Origin: Acanthaster planci
Lineage: Eukaryota; Echinodermata; Asteroidea; Valvatida; Acanthasteridae
Direction of reading: 5' to 3'
Length of the DNA: 64,000 nt
Assembly: GCF_001949145.1 (NCBI RefSeq)
Contig: NW_019091462.1
Span: forward strand, 858,253-922,252
The number at the start of each line of letters is the position of its first letter. Positions within the stretch are counted from its first letter, which is position 1. The notes below the pieces were generated by a model. It ran no database searches, was not told the DNA's origin, and saw nothing but the letters and a program-made list of their open reading frames with translations. The position numbers were made by a program, and so were the translations under genes. Shown one piece after another: positions 15,001 to 26,881 of this stretch.

Positions 15001-18000
15001 CAAAACAATTGTAAGATATGTACAAATAGAAAAACAGCATGCTCAATTAGAACTTTCCTCCTTCAGTACAGGATACAAAATTAAATTAGATTTCGAGCGA
15101 ATTGTGTTTGGTTATTTTTGCGAAAATAGATTCAACGAAAATATAGGTAAAATCAAACACCAGAAATCAGAATAAAACCCGACATGTTTGTTTTCCAACA
15201 TAAATTTGTGCAGCCACAAAGTATAAAAAGAGTACAAAAGAACAATACAAAAAACAAAATGCATGTACTGTTGCCTTCCAGAAAAAGCATGTATCCTTAA
15301 ATCGTGCAGTTGCGGCCGCTAAGTGGAAAGCGCGTAGTTTGCGTACGTGTTTTCCTCGATCCTACACATGAACACCTGCGAGAGCATAGTGCCGAGTTTT
15401 GCGCACACAGGGAAAAAGAGGTTTTTATCTATAACTATACTGTGACGAACAGAACACTATGTCAGGTACGATTTAGGTTCTATTTCGTGTTAGTATAATC
15501 AATTCTGCAGGTATACAATTAGGTGTGTATTTGACTCACGATACCGAGACAAAATACATCTACCAAGATTACAGGGTATCGAGACCTGAAAAGACTGGTC
15601 TGGAAACCGACAGCGCAGATATTTTACACTTTATAAGCGACAAAACTGCTCAGTACACAAGTTTTATCGGGAAGTTAAGTAAAAGGCTATTGTCGTGACT
15701 CATCCACCAGACCGCAGGAGCCCTTGATGCGGTAATGCAATAAGCGAACGGTTTGGCCAGCCTCGCTGAAGCGTTCGTCTGTTCGGTGTTGACCATCGGT
15801 GGAGCTTAGCGTTTACAAAGCATCAAACGCTTTCAAAAGCGTTTGTATTTTGACCGCACGCCTTAATGAAATTCTACTAAAGAAGTTTCACTAAGTCTCC
15901 ATCAAGAGAAATATGCTGAACACCACTAAACTCACAGCATCAGTATATTCATCATCTGGAGGTCTCTTCACATCCACAACTCCATCACAATGCTTGAAGG
16001 AGCAGAGACTTAACGCATCATAGAGGTCCAGTTTACGAGGCTTTAGACCATGTCTGTGCAGCCACTCCTTGGAGCTCATGTACTGCTCACTACGTTCACC
16101 ACTGCCAGGAACATCACCGTTTTGTATAGACAGACGAGCTGAAATTTAAAAAAAATGTTCTCAACACGTTCTGATACTGCAATAACTATTCAGTTTCTTC
16201 CAAGCTGCATTCTTTTTTCAAAAATTTTATGATCAAAGACAACATTTAGATGTGCCGAATCTGTAATCCTCATGTAAAGGAAGTAATTAGGCCACTAATT
16301 GTGGGTTCACCTGACAACAAACGTACCACAACAAATATTTTTAGAATATGCAAATTTGCCAAGCACAGGACAGTTGCCCATGAAAAAAAAGGCAACAAAA
16401 ATGTGATCTAATGTAGGGACTATAACTGTGAATGACAGTCAGCAGATTCCTATAATACTGATGAAGTAATTGTTTTCTGCTTGGCAGCTGCTTTCACTTG
16501 AACTTGACCCACATTTACAGAGTAGGTTGTTGTCTAAAATATTTCATATCCCATCAACTGGCGGCAAGAAAGGAGCATAAATTGCTTCAGTTCTCTGTGC
16601 AAACTCTGCAATAAATCCATTCTTACCACTGTCTGGTTTTCCATCGGGCACTGTGTTGTCCAGCAAAACCTGTACATCTGAGAGAGCATGCCTAGCCTCC
16701 TCAAGCTCAGCAAACATAGCTATCACATCCTCTCTTGGCCCTGCCCCTGGAGGTACACCCCCCATCAGGATCTTGTTGTCTAGTGAGAATCCACTGGTCC
16801 CACTCACATCAGAATCAAGCTTGTTGAAGGCAAATGCATGGAATCTATGCAAAGGAAAATATTTTTGAAGGGTCTATGTTTGATACAGCTACACCCACAG
16901 GTTCATTCAATTTAAAATGTGTATGATGACAAGTTGTTGCATAACAGTGTTTTATGAGGTTGATGCCAATCCAACTAAAGTAAAATCCTTTCAGCTTTCA
17001 CAGAGCAATCAAGGTTAAGTACATCAATCACGTATCATTCAAAGATTGATTTAAATGTTGAATTAAGTTCAAATAAGGACGTACCTTCCTCCAGTCAAAC
17101 GTGATATATCTTTAAGATATTTGATGGTAATGGAGTCTGTATTGTTGAAAGCTACAACATGCACAGGTAGTGGAGCATCTCGGACCTTCTGCAATGTTAG
17201 CTCCATATTGGTGCTGGCTGAACTTCCTTCAGAGAAAAGATACACAGCCTCAACCTGTAAGCAAGAATAATACTCACTGAAATCAACAGCTCCTCAGAAG
17301 GATGCGACTTTATTGTGCAACAACAGAAAATTATCCCGTATCACTGGTGCAAATAATTTGACAAAGTATCACAAAACAGTTCACCCTTGGATGAAATTTC
17401 TGCAATTTCTATTGTAGCGGTCCGGCCCCCGGCCAGTCACTCAGGGGTGGCAGTCATCCGCCACTGAAGGGGAAATTGGAGGCCAGACAAAAAGAGAAAA
17501 TTTGGCAGGCACAAGACTTGGGTACTTTACACGGGCTCGATTCCCTTTATTTTGCCTTCACTGATGAAAACTGCTTGGACAATATGTGCAAGATGCTACA
17601 ATCTACATGTATGTGATTGATTCTTGCCGAAGTCATCACTGCGTCCATCGACCTAGTTGTCTAACTGCAATCTTCCAGAAAACTTGGAAGTCCACCAAAC
17701 TTCTCTAGTTGCGCCCAAAAGTATAACCATGTCATGATCGTAGGCCACTTCCGGCCGACTGGTGTGACATCTAGAAAGTCTACAAGTACATGTACATTGC
17801 AAGTGTGCATGCGGGCCCTGCAATAATCATGCCTTAAAGACATGCACAAGGTTCAAAGGTCACATAATTCGCTGATATAAATGGGGATTCCAAGACCCCT
17901 ACACTATGTTCACAAGTCTGCCACTCTGCTATTTTAAACACTGTGCATGAACTTTCCAACCTGGCAAAAAATAGAAGAGAGGGTCAAGAGAAATAGATGA

Positions 18001-21000
18001 ACACCTGCTGGTTTTGGCAAGGCTTGATAGAACAAGTTATTTATTTGACAATACTTGGTCTGATGACATGTACACTTACATTTTTGTCCTCAAATGCCTT
18101 TCTGATGCCTTCACAGGCACTAGTCTTGGTTGTTTCAGCCACACTATCTAGGTTATGTAGCCAGTCAATAGCATTTTGAAGACTGTCTCTGGATACAGGG
18201 ACAGCTTGAGGTTGAAATATCACCACGTCCTGTGCAGCTCTGCAATATGTGAAAAAATACATTTTTTGTCAAGAAATATCATTCATATATTTGAAAGAAA
18301 TTAGTAATATCTTGCAGTTATATTCAAGTCCATCACAAATGATTTCACAAGTCCTTTCACAAGTCCATCACAAGTTCCTTCACAAGGCGAGTCATAAGTA
18401 ACAGGGTGAACAATGACAAAGGAATGCTTCTGTCAAAGCTCATTTGAATAGCTTGTGAATTGGCTTATAACTGAATGATTTGTGATGGACTTACAGGGGC
18501 TTGTGATGGACTCAAATACAACACTGATCTTGACTTGCTCAGTTTTAGTGTCATTTCATTAGGGGTACCAGCAACATTTGTCTTGTGAGCACCTAATATG
18601 GCAAACTTGGGTTACTACATGTACATGTAGTTCAGATCCAACTCTATGGTTTACTTTTTTTCTTAAATTAAATCATTTTGACTTCAGAGTGGAATATATT
18701 CAATATAACTTAATGGTGCTACAGGTCCACAAAATTAAGAATGAAAATCAATTGATAATAAAGTTTAAAAACTCATAAAAATTTACAAATCAGTGTCTGA
18801 AGAACTCCAATATGCTTTGAAGATGAACTGTGAAATGGTTTTCGGCCGAAATTTTATTCCTTACCTGATTAAGTTAAACTTTGCTATCTGGGACACTTGT
18901 TCCTGTAGTACCCTGATGATAGCATTACGGCAGTGATCAAACTGAAGAGGGGAGCTTGTCTTGATGTCAAGAACAATGGTGATACAGTGATCTTCAATTA
19001 CACCAAACAGCCGTCGGGCTTCACTTGTCAACCACTCAATACGTCGCTTGTACAGGTTGATGGCAGCGAGCAAGCTGTTCTCAAGTTGCTTGATTTTCTC
19101 CCTACCAACCTTGACCTAGTTGGGTGCAATGCAGAGTAGGATTTAATGTTGTATTGGGAAAAGCATAATTTTAATCGTCACTGAGAATATATTGATGACA
19201 TGAGGAAACTGCTTGCAACTCATTGTGTGAATTATTTTCTCCATACTGCCAATGATATTTCAGTTCTGCATGGCGAAACAGTGTTGCATTAATTTTGTCT
19301 TGCAAACAATTTTCAGTTGCTAGGGAAACAACAGGACCATACTCTGTGACGTCAAATAAATATTAGTTTAATGATCAAATAATTCACCCTGTGTTCAGTT
19401 GCTGATGTCATGAAAAATGCAGTATGTTGAATACATCATAGTGATAAGGGGGAAAAGTTGTATGTTGGGACAAATTGATACAACCTTTGGTTTTAGGATG
19501 TACATACGTGTACACGTACATGTAGGTCTGTCATGTCTGTTGTATGCTTGACTCACATTTACATTGTAGACTTTTCCATTTCTTGCAGGATACCTGGTAA
19601 ACAATCCCTCTCCATATCTTGAGCAAACTGGTTTCTTTAGCGCTCGGTCATACTCTGAAAATAAAATGTGTCCTCTAAAGTTGATTTCAAGTCTTTGGAA
19701 GCTCACAGCAAAATGGAAAAATACAGTAATCTACATATATTTGGTTAAATTGTTATGATGGTGGGAAATGCTGTGGAATTTGTAAGAAAAAATCCAGTTT
19801 TATCATTCAAATAATATCACTAATACAAACAATAACAACTAAATATCCTGAAACATTTTAATGGCTTCATTGATTTTATTTATAGTGTTGATAAGAACTA
19901 TAGTCTGTTCAGGATATAACTTACACTCATTGTTTGACAGTTTTTGCAACATTTTGAACCTGAGCTCCTGATTTATTGTCTTATAGGAAAAAGCATTTAC
20001 ACTACCCTGACGCTTGATTTGCAAAATATTCTTTACTTGCTTCGTGCACCTTATATTACGACTGCAAGATATATGGCCCTTAAGAACTGTCATCCTCATT
20101 AAATTATCACCTCATTAAAAATTATATGAGATCTCAAGTTTCATTTTGGTCCCAGCATCTGTTTACTCTGATGACAAGACAGCCCACAAGTGATGTATTT
20201 AATCATTGATGAACCAGCAATCACTGATAAAAAGCTTTGCAGGAAATGAGTGGAAATAAACACAAAGGTGGCACGATGAAAGAGTAAGGTTCAAATTGTG
20301 AGCACGTAACTTAGTAACAATCTCAACAGACCTTGGATACAACTATAGACTGCCTGCATTACATGGATGTCTTTATGTTTTTTAACTCTTTATGTTTTTT
20401 CCTAATAAATTTCTGGTGAAATGACATTCAAATAATCTTAATAATCATTTTTATAAAAGTCTGATTTTCCGTAATTGTCATTACTAATTGTGCAAACCTT
20501 CAGTTTTGAAATGTCCTCAGAATAGTGAGAAATGTACATGTACCTTCTGATTTTTTCAAAATATCTGTTGCTGACTAAATACATGTACATGTATGTCCAA
20601 AAAAGTCTTATTTTCAAAACTCGGTCTCCACTAATATTTTTTACATAAACCATGACATTATTCAGAATACTTATGAAGATTCTCCATTGCTTACTAAAAA
20701 ATTGAAGAATAATAAATGATGAATACTGTAGACAATGCAAGTACATTAGATAAAGAGAGAACTGTATGTATTTGAGTCTTAACTGAGCACTGGTTGTAGT
20801 AGGATTGCCGTTGATAATCATTGCTGAATGACATTCGTGGAAATTCTTTCCTGGAGTGAGAGCTTCCCATGGCACTAAGCTATTCATTTTCATTACAGGC
20901 AGCATTAAACAGGAATTGAAAACTTTCTTATTTAAGGCAGCTTTTTATGAGTGACTTACGGTTTCATGGTTCATTTTAAGTGTAGTAAATTATGTTTTCT

Positions 21001-24000
21001 GATTGTGTAATGCATTGTGGGTTTTATTTATTTTTTAATTGCTAAATTTAATAATTTTAATTGTTGGTACATGTAGTTTTTTGTTGTGCGCATTAGAACA
21101 TTTTTATACATTTCGCGCACTATAAATTACATTATTATTATTATTGGTTCATGTAGCAGTTTCTCAAACTGGACACACATGCTGTGGTCATCCTACTTTA
21201 TAAGCCATGTTTTTCATGTAAAAAAAGAGCCATGTTCAAGCTTTAATGGTGTGAAAAGCTGCCACACACTATAGCTCATTGCCTGATTGAAACTGAAAGA
21301 TGAAGTTATTGCTTGGCAGGAATCAGCACCTTACATTTTACGAACTTTGGCTCAAGCAATTTTAGTTCAGTTTACCAATTCTTGTATTCTACATGTACAT
21401 GACCCATGCTTGGTGGATTGTTTGATTCAAGACTTAATAAACTCTTAATTACATGTACCTGCGTAACTGGCCAAAACACTACAATAATTCCAGTTTGAAT
21501 AAGGGACTGCTTTTCTGTTTGTTTCATTTTTGTTTCTGTGTTTGGTTTGTTTGTTTTCCCCAGGCAACGGTATGACGTTAAGTAGCACAACCAGGTACAT
21601 GTACATGGAGTTTCACTGTCTGTTTTCATTCAAATTGAACATAATGGTTTCTATTTAGTGTTGCTATGTTGTTACTCAGTTGGACAAATGTGTGTCTTGA
21701 GATTTGAAATTTAATCCGAGAAATCCACGTTACCATACAACTCTGAGGCACAACTCAGTGATAAAACATGAATACAATTCCGGCTCAGGGCTGTGTCCCA
21801 GACAAGGTAATGTGACCTGTGGCCTCACCCTCCAACTCCATTTATAAACAGATCCCCCCCCCATAAAAAAAATAACTGCTGACAAATCAGAAATTCTCAT
21901 GTAGCCCACAATTCCCCTCCACAAAAAAGCTTATTTCTTACAGTTTTGCTGAGCAAGTGTTTTTAAAAAAATTAATGTTTTGGAAAAATAACATGTTTAG
22001 CATGCCTTGCCATAGCTTATTTTAATAAAACTAGAGCAGTTGAACTGAACAGCACCAGGTTGGCCTTCCAATTGTTTTTCATCTCCATGACAACAGGCCT
22101 ACAACTGGTAAGCACAGAGTGTAGTATACAAAGATAATGGTAACCTAGTACTTACAAGTAATAATTATACAACACTGCATGTTTAATCTGTGAATATTGA
22201 CCCGAGTCCACAAGGGTAATATATACACTGTGTTTAATCATCCAGTCCAATTCAGAAGCAAAGCTTTGTGATAATGAATGATAACAAAATGGGAAAATAA
22301 CACCAAAAATAACTGAAACACTTGTGCATCCACAAAATATGAAATGCAACTAGGCAAATTAACAACAATAATAACTGTGATATTGTATTTCACAGAGTAC
22401 ATAGACTCAGAGATAGCATGTCATTTTGGGGTTTGGATACAATTTAATTACAGACACACGTTTTTGTCGGCAATTGATAAACTAGTTTTTCAAGGGCCAC
22501 TGCAAGGTAGGTGAAGTATAAATTACTACTGCATGTTTGTTCAATGACGCTAGGCTATCAGTTGCTCCACAACATCTGTTGATCACGTCACCACTGATTG
22601 AACTAATTTTTTTCTTATTCTTGCTTCTGAAGGATTATTTGGAGAAGGGGCAGTACAGACGTACATGTAGTCCGACATTGACCAATAATACACTGATCGT
22701 GTAATCCTGCAGATCAACTGAATACACCAACACTGACATAAGGCATGGTTTTTTTAAAGAGTCCAGGATGTGAATATTACTGAAGAACATATTTTGTGCT
22801 ACTTTCTATTCCTCTTAAATGTCCATAAAGAAATACTATCAGACATCGCTTGTTTACCGTCATGAAAAAGGACACTCCTTTTTAAAGATTTAACATTTTC
22901 TATACTTTCCCATTCAAAAGTGGATACTGTTGCAGTGATGGTCAGTGGGGGTGTGGTTCTGTGGAAATAGTAAATCTCAAATTCGCTGAGAACATTCGAA
23001 AAAAAATTTGCATACTGGCCTGAAACAATTACTCACCAAAGTAAATGCTGGCAAATTTTTGCTATTTTCACATTTTTGTGTAAAATGGCAGAAAAACTTT
23101 GGTTTTTGCAGTGGATGGCATCAGACTTTTGCTTACATGCAAATTTGCACGAGCACAGAAGTAAAACATGTGCAAAAATGCCCTTAAAATGGCACAAAAG
23201 AAACGAAAATCACATTGAATTGGACATTAAAAATACTTAAATTGCATTGGCAGTTGGGTTCTTTAATCTAGCCACCGTTCAAAGTTTTTAAACCATAACG
23301 GAGGAAAGAAAAGTGTGTTTTGCAAAGTATGTACATGTAAGAGCCTCATGTAGGCCCTAATGTAAGGCTTACAACCTACCATCGCTGTGCTTGAATCCGA
23401 CTTGAGCCAGGATTTGATCCACAGTAAGACGGTTTTTCTTGAGCCCGTAGGTACTAAGCCATTTCTTGGTGGAGATCAGAGCTCTTACATCAGGCTCCCA
23501 AGTTTTCTTGGCAGGAGGTCTCAGTTTAATAACTGATGCTATGTCGTCTTTGCTGACATCAGGTGGAGGATTGTTGTTTTTACGTCTTGGTCCAAGGTCA
23601 AATTTTGGGTCTGTAGATTAAAACAAAATCAATGCAAGATACATGTAAGAATACAGCCAGAAAAGAATATGATATTACTTGCATAATACAACTCTTTTTA
23701 ATATGGTTACACTCTTTTTAATATGGTTACATGTACATTTAGCAGATCCCCTCTTGAACATTTGTCTAATACATATTAGTAATGACTTCATATTTATAAA
23801 ACTCTTGAAAGAAAGGAAGCATCATTCTGACTTACTTGTGACCCACCACTGCAAAACCAGGCTGAAGGATTATAAGTTATCATGTGAAAAATGGCATCAA
23901 TATACACAAATACCACAACTTTCTTTGCATATAAATCCCTAAGCTTCAAGAACACAAATTAGTTTAGATGACTTTGAAGAATGAAAATTAACACTGGAGA

Positions 24001-24648
24001 AGAAGAATTTATAATATCAAAATTATCTGGATAAGGACATGTATACTGTATGTGTATATATGTACTTGGTCGACTTCAGCTTTTGTTGTGGAAAGGTGGA
24101 TAATATTTGTACAATAGAACCTTAATTACGCCTATGGTACAAAACATTGAAAAATGAACAGGATGTTTAGAAGGAGAAGCATTTCAAATTTTGTGAGAAT
24201 TAAAATTAAAATGGTGGCTGACAAATGTCCATGACTGTACAGTTGCCAGGTTCCTTACTTCACCACTTACTGTGAAAACCAATTTGACCTGACGATAAGT
24301 GGCAAAATTAGGGACCTGACGACTATACCATAATGGACGTTAGGGCCTAGGGTTATCCTTCATCACATGTATCATGTGTGTGTTCTTTCCAACTGCTAAG
24401 TCTTTCAACTAATTCTATGAAAGGGCACATTGGCAAAATACATGTACACGTCACAAAAAGGATTTCCTAGAACCTATTTCAAAGTGCACAATTTTAATTT
24501 TCAGACCTTACCATAAATTCAACATGTTCAACATGTTCAAACGGGCTGGAATTTACGACACGGCTAGAATTTTAGCGGGCCATGAGGCCTAATGCACATT
24601 CAACGTACGACGAAGTAGACGTTATAAAAATGTACACTCACTTTCCAT
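1..24648 (-). CDS. VWA3B: VWA3B-like protein, von Willebrand factor A domain-containing (3' end off the left edge)
   Basis: Coding exons, 5' to 3' on the minus strand: 24648-24642, 23610-23380, 19654-19557, 19115-18865, 18239-18080, 17254-17085, 16844-16627, 16138-15936, 13453-13299, 12844-12706, 12387-12157, 11827-11484, 10103-9850, 9678-9565, 9267-9213, 8943-8787, 7657-7488, 7314-6828, 5236-5065, 4522-4395, 2874-2740, 2224-2103, 1682-1547 and 50-1 (partial). All junctions are GT-AG and in phase, giving about 1,395 codons; human VWA3B is about 1,290 residues. No signal peptide is seen, so the protein is probably intracellular. Order of parts: a WL-x-x-YGLK motif, a degenerate VWA domain, a second WL motif, a VWA domain with intact metal site (DTSNS), a basic serine-rich linker, a third WL motif, an acidic stretch and a Tudor-like DUF4537. 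VWA3 proteins are linked to cilia and testis in animals; a ciliary role here is only inference. VWA3A is the alternative, but I do not recall DUF4537 in it. Confidence 0.85.
2103..5236 (-). other. VWA3B-like exons 19-22: Tudor-like DUF4537 region
   Basis: Exon 19 gives IRLSLRSKVIARSSVNGLYY-PG, the VLARR-x-x-DG-x-YYPG signature of DUF4537. Exon 20 continues with IVCGITDARHVEIRFTADDT, exon 21 with TGDFVMVRFLSADSEVWMPS and exon 22 with LDVPRNSLIKIAQARYNFMV. The two short beta-barrel halves resemble paired Tudor folds. All four exons are flanked by AG and GT and in phase (172, 128, 135 and 122 bases). The ligand is unknown. Confidence 0.75.
6789..7314 (-). other. VWA3B-like acidic exon with two possible ends (stop or splice)
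   Basis: The exon opens in phase as QFDCEDPISF and runs into an acidic, serine-rich stretch at about 6,830-6,990 (for example SDDEEDESDDNRSRSEDSSD). Two ends are possible. Read-through reaches a TGA at 6789-6791 after EVDYQSQMRDLAI, giving a protein of about 1,160 residues. Alternatively a donor GTAGAT just below 6,828 ends the exon in phase 0, matching the DUF4537 exon that starts at 5,236. A plus-strand TTTATT at 6261-6266 is AATAAA in the gene's direction and could serve the short form. Confidence 0.6.
10262..10763. repeat. Imperfect terminal-inverted-repeat element, about 500 bp
   Basis: The left end TCCCCTAACGTGGCACACTT is the approximate reverse complement of the right end AAGTGTGCCGCATTAGTGG. 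A third related copy, TTCCCTAATGTGCTACACT, lies inside at about 10,460. The element is non-coding and lies almost directly beside the piggyBac-like MITE. Confidence 0.5.
10798..11401. mobile_element. piggyBac-like MITE, copy 1
   Basis: It starts TTAA-ACCACTTCCTGCC and ends GGCAGCAAGTGG-TTAA, giving inverted ends around the TTAA target typical of piggyBac elements. It is about 600 bp and non-coding, inside the intron between VWA3B-like exons 12 and 13. It is clearly homologous along its length to 44422-44974 in the same orientation, sharing for example GGCCGGGGTCTCCGAACTCG and ACAAAGGGAAC. Confidence 0.75.
14056..14455. repeat. Possible inverted-end repeat with ACTAGCCCGG / CCGGGCTA motifs
   Basis: The block opens with TTAGGCCTCGAAATAG and closes with AGGGCAAGGCCTGA, weakly inverted ends. 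Inside, variants of ACTAGCCCG and CGGGCTAGT recur in both orientations. It is intronic, non-coding and of uncertain class. Confidence 0.3.
15824..15845. repeat. Short perfect hairpin
   Basis: CAAACGCTTT and AAAGCGTTTG are exact 10-bp arms around a 2-base loop. It is intronic, about 90 bp below VWA3B-like exon 8. No function is evident. Confidence 0.7.
15936..19654 (-). other. VWA3B-like exons 3-8: first (degenerate) VWA domain and second WL motif
   Basis: Exons 3-7 encode a VWA-like fold. A beta strand reads ITIVLDIKTSSP, so the metal-site motif DxSxS is broken (D-I-K-T-S). A later strand reads AVYLFSEGSS, where an intact site would have a D-G-x turn. The domain ends with PLPVHVVAFN and LTGGRFHAF, typical of VWA_3 domains. 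Exon 8 holds KEWLHRHGLKPRKLDLYDAL, the second copy of the WL motif. Metal binding here is unlikely. Confidence 0.75.
18321..18518. repeat. Fold-back repeat built from AAGTCCATCACAA units
   Basis: The left end TATTCAAGTCCATCACAA and right end TTGTGATGGACTCAAATA are inverted, matching at 16 of 18 bases. Inner copies of the unit occur at 18361-18373 (direct) and about 18478-18492 (inverted). It lies in the intron between VWA3B-like exons 4 and 5. Confidence 0.55.
20880..21148 (+). mobile_element. 5'-truncated LINE (CR1/L2-like) 3' end
   Basis: A short open frame ends SIKQELKTFLFKAAFYE and stop, resembling the conserved C-terminus of CR1/L2 reverse transcriptases (LKT-x-LF-x-x-A-[FY]). About 190 bases later the element ends in TTCGCGCACTATAAATTACA and an ATT trinucleotide run. 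It lies in the long intron between VWA3B-like exons 2 and 3. Confidence 0.6.
23691..23730. repeat. Exact 20-bp tandem duplication
   Basis: ACTCTTTTTAATATGGTTAC occurs twice with no gap. It lies in the first intron of the VWA3B-like gene, about 80 bp upstream of its second exon. Confidence 0.9.
24642..24648 (-). other. VWA3B-like start exon with only 7 coding bases
   Basis: On the minus strand ATG GAA A is followed directly by the donor GTGAGT. The next exon begins two bases into a codon (AC CCA AAA), so splicing yields Met-Glu-Asn-Pro-Lys in one open frame. No longer open start exon with a compatible phase was seen nearby. The 5' UTR would lie at 24,649 and above. The call rests on the strong donor and phase match only; cDNA evidence is lacking. 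Confidence 0.65.
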
Positions 24649-26881
24649 CTCTGACGAATAACGCACATTTTCAGTGTTTATCTCATACATGGTAAGCACC
24701 GGATGTTACGGCAAGAACTGCCATTCGCAAGTCGCATGTAAACACTTGCTTGAGTACAAGACCAAAAGAGAAGGAGGTGGTTGGAGCAGACGATCTGAAC
24801 CGGCGTTTTTCCAGACTTCTAACTCGCGAGTTTCTTGCGTTAACACCAGCAAACAGGAAAACCCACCGCTGTTCCTCAATTAAAATGTCCTCTGCTACAA
24901 GTCCTCTGCTACATGTAAGAAAATCCTCCAGTATGCAAAGCATTCGTTGGAAAAGCTTCACATCTCCAGATGGTAAAGCTTCCAATTCAGTCACCGCTGT
25001 AATGGCTGTTGTCATGCGCGAGATAGTTGCCTAGGTCTGGGTACACAAATTCGGCCAATCAATCAAAGGTTAAATGACATCCTCGTCCAGTATTGTGCAA
25101 AAACAGCATATTCATACCGACCGCACACATTTCTTGCGAAAGATATTTTAAATACAAAACTAAGACATTCGAGTATCTAGTTGAAACGATAAATTATTAC
25201 TTTTTATTTTTTTTCAGTAATGTTGGTTCATGAAATATACGATAAACGAGCAAACAAACCAACACCACAACCGGCTGTTGATTTTCCAGCGGGTAAAACC
25301 AAAAGCAGGTGTATCGGGGGCATGGGCACTGTTGGATATCTCAGATGAGCAATAACAGATACATTAAATTTTGAAATATTCATCAGTACAAATTAATAGA
25401 GACAGGTAAACAAACTTCTGAATCAATGTGGGAAGGGTACTTTAATTGATAAGTCGCTGAATAAAATTTAACTTGCAAATACTAACTCCATGTGGGCGGA
25501 GCTTGTCTGGAATGTTGGAATGTCTCCCTCTCGTTTATGCATCACCTATTACTTCAAACCAAACTACGTCTAAATGAAATCGACAGCTCCTGTTTTATTT
25601 GTTACCTGCTTCATGTTATTCAATTTTTTTATTTTTTTCTTCATGTCTCATCTATAATCTCAAATTAGATGATCAAACAATATCAACTGTTTTTGCCGAA
25701 GACAAAAGGATGGAAGAAAAGCAGAGAGAATGGGGGGCCACCATATAACACATTCAGGGCTTGGTGTACTTAATATGCTTATTTACAACCCTGAACCATA
25801 CATCAAAGCAGCATACATATTTTTCTCTCTTTTTCAGTGATAATGAATACATTTTGGTTGTTAGGAAGTCCAAAAATTCTTCGAAATCTGTCTTAGTGTT
25901 TTTCTTACCACGAAATGGAGTGCAGGGGGCTGATTCAACAGCTCATTTCCCCTTGTCAAAAAGTAAGAGATTATGTACCCCTCAAAACACCTGGGATTTA
26001 CACCCTTGTGGGTCAAAGGTATTTCATAAAGAAACAAAGCCAACCTTTTCAGGTTGATTTATAACAAAGGCTGGACATTTTATTGCTTTCAGTACATAAA
26101 ATGTTGCCATATAACCTAAGGTTTTTAAGTTCAAAACATTACAAAACATCTTTGGTACCGATATATAAAGTATAAAAAAGCAAAAAAAGTTCAACGAGTA
26201 CAAAGTTAAAGAGAATCCAAATTTACCTTTAAGCACAAATGTGCATCAACATGGGAAAACAATAATTTAAAACATCTGACAATGTACCAGTACTAACTCT
26301 TGGAAACAAAACATCCTGAGATTATTTGCACTTTTAAGTTTAATCAAATAGCCTGCAATTTTTAATCAATACAAACTTCAAGAAACTTGTTATATGTTAG
26401 CTTTGTCAATTTTTTGTTTCAAAGGAAATAACTGAACAAAATTAATACGAATTTCACGACTGAACTGAGTAGATTGTCACTACTTTGTATGAAGAACTGT
26501 AAAAATATACTTTGTTAAAACCAGTCTCAGGCATATTTATTGCAGACATTGATATGTAAGATATGCATCATGGGGAAATTAATTCATGTCTGCCAGCATT
26601 CACATAATCTTCACAGATGACAGGCATCAAACCATCAACCTTTATCACAGCATTCATTTTCGTAGATCATGGTTGTATGTTAGTGGATGAATGAAATAAA
26701 CCTTCATTACAGCTGTTCTTCCACTGTGAACTGTTGTTGAAAGTCTTTCAGGACAAAAAATTGCTATCTCTCAATTTGATATTACATTTAAAACAACTGT
26801 ACTTTCTTTTCACACTGTCAAAACCAACCCAATCCCATCACACACACACACACACACAAATATTTGACTGAAGCACTGTTG
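24649..26881. other. Intergenic region between the VWA3B-like start and AGAL-1 3' end
   Basis: 24,649-25,050 is the likely VWA3B-like 5' UTR and promoter. It also carries open frames on both strands (see findings). 25,050-26,500 is AT-rich with no supportable gene. A plus-strand TTTATT at 26,536-26,541 (AATAAA on the minus strand) lies about 345 bases past the AGAL-1 stop and may be its poly(A) signal. A CA dinucleotide run lies at about 26,838-26,858. Confidence 0.5.
26838..26858. repeat. CA dinucleotide microsatellite
   Basis: About ten CA units occur just downstream of the AGAL-1 stop codon, within its likely 3' UTR. Confidence 0.85.

Noticed and set aside
20438-20905. Minus-strand open frame of 155 codons
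   Set aside because: It lies in the long VWA3B-like intron next to a LINE tail, with AT-rich composition and no recognisable domain.
24674-24740. Possible RFX X-box (GTTACGGCAAGA) at the VWA3B-like promoter
   Set aside because: Both half-sites deviate from the RFX consensus, so it is too weak to call.
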